From: a virus
Virus record (IMG/VR): IMGVR_UViG_3300035698_003757
Span: 1 to 22,259 of that record
Strand: one strand, 5' to 3'
Length of the DNA stretch: 22,259 nucleotides
Shown: positions 20,806 to 22,259 of the stretch, in pieces
How positions within the stretch are numbered: position 1 is the stretch's first letter
How the letters are laid out: each line of letters begins with the position of its first letter
Program-made: the position numbers and the translations under genes
Notes under the pieces: generated by a model
Seen by the model: the letters and a program-made list of their open reading frames with translations, nothing else
Told to the model about the DNA's origin: nothing
The model's database searches: none

Positions 20806-21225
20806 AGTGCCCATTTAAACCTGTTACAGTAATTATGAATAGCATAAGTAGCATAGAAATAGCAAGCAACCCTGTACTATTTTAACTCATATACACAAAG
20901 GGTATTTCAAGACCCCACCCCACTCTATCTCTCCTCTATTACTCTACCCTTAACTGAGAGAGAGTAGTATAAGTATAAGGCAACCAGTGCTGACGTATGT
21001 CTTGACGGATATACCCCTCATACCCCACGATTTCAGGTTGTACGCTCCCACCCATATACGTATATCATGTATAACGTATATAATAGCTATATGCACTAAA
21101 CATATATATGTACATCATTAGCTCTAAGCTCCCTATAACTCAAATGGTCAGGGGTACCAATTTTCACCCCTCAAGCCCCTGTGTTTATGGGCTTACCCCT
21201 TTGCCCGAACCAATTTAGCTTGGTG

Positions 21226-21239
21226 GGGTGTTGACACCC
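21226..21239. promoter_or_regulatory. Operator-like inverted repeat over the -35 box
   Basis: GGGTGT-TG-ACACCC covers the whole -35 hexamer TTGACA (21231-21236). A protein bound here would block RNA polymerase, so it is a candidate repressor site for the rightward promoter. Confidence 0.5.
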
Positions 21240-21259
21240 TGTAGCGCCTATGATATACT
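21231..21259 (+). promoter_or_regulatory. Sigma70-type promoter for the rightward genes
   Basis: TTGACA (21231-21236), a 17-bp spacer and TATACT (21254-21259) give a near-consensus promoter. The first gene starts 40 bp downstream after AGGAGG. A TATAAT also lies at 21261-21266. Confidence 0.85.
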
Positions 21260-21298
21260 TTATAATAGAGTATTTTTACATTTATAGGAGGCTACACT

Positions 21299-21496
21299 AT
21301 GTTTTTTGGAATGATAGACGATTTAGAATTATTTGTTGAGGCTACAGGAGCGCTACGAGTATCTTATAACAAGCACTTAGAGTTTACTCCGGGAGCGCTA
21401 CAGATTGTAACAACACAAGTAATTGTGCAATACAAGCGTGAGCATAACATGCCGATCGGCGTATTTAGGCTACGCGTGAAGGTAAGAATACAATGA
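21299..21496 (+). CDS. Small early-type protein of unknown function
   Basis: The 65-aa protein MFFGMIDDLELFVEATGALR... has AGGAGG eight bases before the ATG and a near-consensus promoter 40 bp upstream, so expression is convincing. It ends in a basic beta-like tail (GVFRLRVKVRIQ). The stop overlaps the next start (ATGA), so the two genes are translationally coupled. No family recognised. As first gene after a regulated promoter it may be an early regulator or an anti-host protein; this is inference from position. Confidence 0.7.
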   Translation: MFFGMIDDLELFVEATGALRVSYNKHLEFTPGALQIVTTQVIVQYKREHNMPIGVFRLRVKVRIQ

Positions 21497-21963
21497 GACT
21501 AGGTGAATCGCTTGGTGATCCCGCCGACATATCGGAACAGTTGGATATATCAGGTCCAGGTTGGACTGCGGACCAGATCAGATATGATGTGTCATTGATA
21601 AAATTACAGCAAGACTTGTACAGAATAACCAGAGCTGAATATGGAACGAGACTATTAAGACCGGTAGATAACACTTGCAAAGGTCAAATGTTAACTATTA
21701 TATATAAGGGCACTGGTTCACCAGTGACCATCCTGTGTAATAATATGACGCTCGTACTCTTACCGCCCGTCACCACTGACACAAGGAAAAAGCTTGTAAC
21801 CGCTATACCCGTGCACATATTCGACGCTTTGAATAACCAGGTTGCCAGCGCAAACAGTATTATAAACACGCTCATGCGGGAATGGTATAACGACCAGGCA
21901 CCAGCACCAGCGCCCACGACACCGACACCAGGCGCGACCACAGGATCGGCTGATAATAGTTAA
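21493..21963 (+). CDS. Early-type protein of unknown function with Pro/Thr-rich tail
   Basis: The 156-aa protein MRLGESLGDPADISEQLDIS... is coupled to the previous gene by ATGA and has AAGG nine bases upstream. Residues 24-60 (WTADQIRYDVSLIKLQQDLYRITRAEYGTR) look helical, then a beta-rich part (QMLTIIYKGTGSPVTILCNNMTLVLLPPV), a helical part (LVTAIPVHIFDALNNQVASANSIINTLMREWYND) and a disordered tail (APAPAPTTPTPGATTG). No known motif is seen. It is not likely to be structural since it is on the opposite strand to the virion operon. Confidence 0.7.
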   Translation: MRLGESLGDPADISEQLDISGPGWTADQIRYDVSLIKLQQDLYRITRAEYGTRLLRPVDNTCKGQMLTIIYKGTGSPVTILCNNMTLVLLPPVTTDTRKKLVTAIPVHIFDALNNQVASANSIINTLMREWYNDQAPAPAPTTPTPGATTGSADNS

Positions 21964-22042
21964 ACTTATATGAAAATAGCAGATAATAGCAGATAATTAT
22001 CCACCATTGCCCCTAATCGGCTGTAATCGCCCCTCACTGAAT

Positions 22043-22071
22043 TTGACCGGTAAGGGGTGCTGGTGTAGAGT
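22043..22071 (+). promoter_or_regulatory. Second sigma70-type rightward promoter
   Basis: TTGACC (22043-22048), a spacer of exactly 17 bp and TAGAGT (22066-22071) lie 34 bp before the next small gene. The -10 is less good than in the first promoter. Confidence 0.55.
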
Positions 22072-22085
22072 GAGTCATGATTAAC

Positions 22086-22099
22086 TATTAATAAGGAGA
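22086..22099 (+). repeat. Repeated leader / ribosome binding site, copy 1
   Basis: TATTAATAAGGAGA ends six bases before ATG 22106. The same 14 bases precede the next gene at 22200-22213, and the flanks (TTAAC/TTAAT before, CCG/TCG after) are alike. Confidence 0.75.
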
Positions 22100-22105
22100 C
22101 CGGCT

Positions 22106-22198
22106 ATGCAGACTTTTAAAGACTTCCCTGAGAACATCCCTTTAAATACAAGACTTTCCTTTCCACCTAAACTTTTCGTAGCAATTAACGAGGCTTAA
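22106..22198 (+). CDS. Tiny protein (30 aa) of unknown function
   Basis: MQTFKDFPENIPLNTRLSFP, then PKLFVAINEA. It has a strong AAGGAG site and a promoter just upstream. It is too short for homology judgement. The well-formed leader, identical to that of the next gene, argues for real translation, or for a leader peptide controlling the downstream gene. Confidence 0.55.
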   Translation: MQTFKDFPENIPLNTRLSFPPKLFVAINEA

Positions 22199-22199
22199 T

Positions 22200-22213
22200 T
22201 ATTAATAAGGAGA
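22200..22213 (+). repeat. Repeated leader / ribosome binding site, copy 2
   Basis: TATTAATAAGGAGA precedes ATG 22221 by seven bases. The upstream gene's TAA is part of the same extended leader. Confidence 0.75.
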
Positions 22214-22220
22214 TCGAGGC

Positions 22221-22259
22221 ATGACCGATTATAAAACAGATATAATAAAGGTTAAAGAC
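22221..22259 (+). CDS. Start of a further rightward gene, cut by the window edge
   Basis: Thirteen codons (MTDYKTDIIKVKD) are open to the end of the window after a strong AAGGAG leader. Nothing can be said about function. Confidence 0.55.
   Translation, partial: MTDYKTDIIKVKD

Larger units (their letters stand above)
20773..21298. promoter_or_regulatory. Divergence region between late (leftward) and early (rightward) genes
   Basis: About 525 bp hold no convincing gene. Contents: a perfect palindrome GTCGTTAACGAC (20794-20805), 22 bp before the HTH start; a weak possible leftward promoter (TTGCTT at 20864-20869, 17 bp, TATGCT at 20841-20846, minus strand); a very AT-rich block (21054-21120) with ACATATATATGT-type alternation and repeated ACGTATAT; an AAGCCC...GGGCTT inverted repeat near 21170-21192; and a strong rightward promoter with an operator-like repeat. 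An origin of replication could lie in the AT-rich block, but there is no direct sign such as iterons. Confidence 0.65.

Noticed and set aside
21964-22042. Repeat AGCAGATAAT (twice) as an iteron array
   Set aside because: Only two short adjacent copies exist; too little to call iterons.
1-22259. tRNA genes, integrase or attachment sites
   Set aside because: No cloverleaf-type sequence, recombinase motif or attachment-like duplication was found by reading; lifestyle cannot be decided from this window.

Overview
The window is a piece of a double-stranded DNA bacteriophage genome with a P22-like, short-tailed (podovirus-type) virion module. The order on the minus strand is diagnostic: small-terminase-like HTH protein, large terminase, portal, co-chaperonin, scaffold, coat, gp4-type adaptor, gp10-type hub protein, then internal (ejection) proteins. 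Shine-Dalgarno sites are strong (AGGAGG-type), start/stop codons are tightly coupled (TAATG, ATGA) and promoters look sigma70-like, so the host is a bacterium, probably Gram-negative. The host genus cannot be read from the sequence. No tRNA, integrase, CRISPR array or insertion sequence was seen.

Layout from right to left. Positions 21299-22259 hold small plus-strand genes of unknown function behind two good sigma70-type promoters (TTGACA-N17-TATACT at 21231-21259; TTGACC-N17-TAGAGT at 22043-22071). Positions 20773-21298 form a non-coding, partly very AT-rich divergence region with palindromes. From 20772 leftward everything is a minus-strand late operon. Packaging comes first (20356-20772, three tiny unknown genes, TerL 18211-19668). 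Head genes follow: portal 16257-18191, a 76-aa gene, GroES-like 15784-16140, scaffold 14981-15781, two small structural genes and the coat protein 13032-13940. Next are beta-helix and Rossmann-like accessory genes (11487-12971), then head-tail joining genes (8794-11473). The hub locus spans 4739-8792, and the ejection proteins fill <1-4398. The last gene runs off the left edge.

The most unusual part is the hub locus. The gp10-like tail-hub protein appears split into separate cistrons. The first carries an inserted block of seven ~40-aa repeats. The second consists of seven RCC1 repeats fused to the gp10 C-terminal domain. A third, free-standing gene is another copy of that same C-terminal domain. 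In addition, a ~70-aa module with 51 bp of perfect nucleotide identity is shared between the neighbouring gp4-like adaptor and the first hub gene, interrupting the repeat block after its first repeat. The second striking feature is an apparent ADP-ribosyltransferase domain (ART-PolyVal type) inside the giant ejection protein at the left edge, which suggests an enzyme delivered into the cell with the DNA. A cluster of three perfect 12-bp palindromes with a G-quadruplex motif, next to the small-terminase-like gene, is a candidate packaging or control site.

All functional names rest on motif recognition and gene order by eye; no database search was possible.
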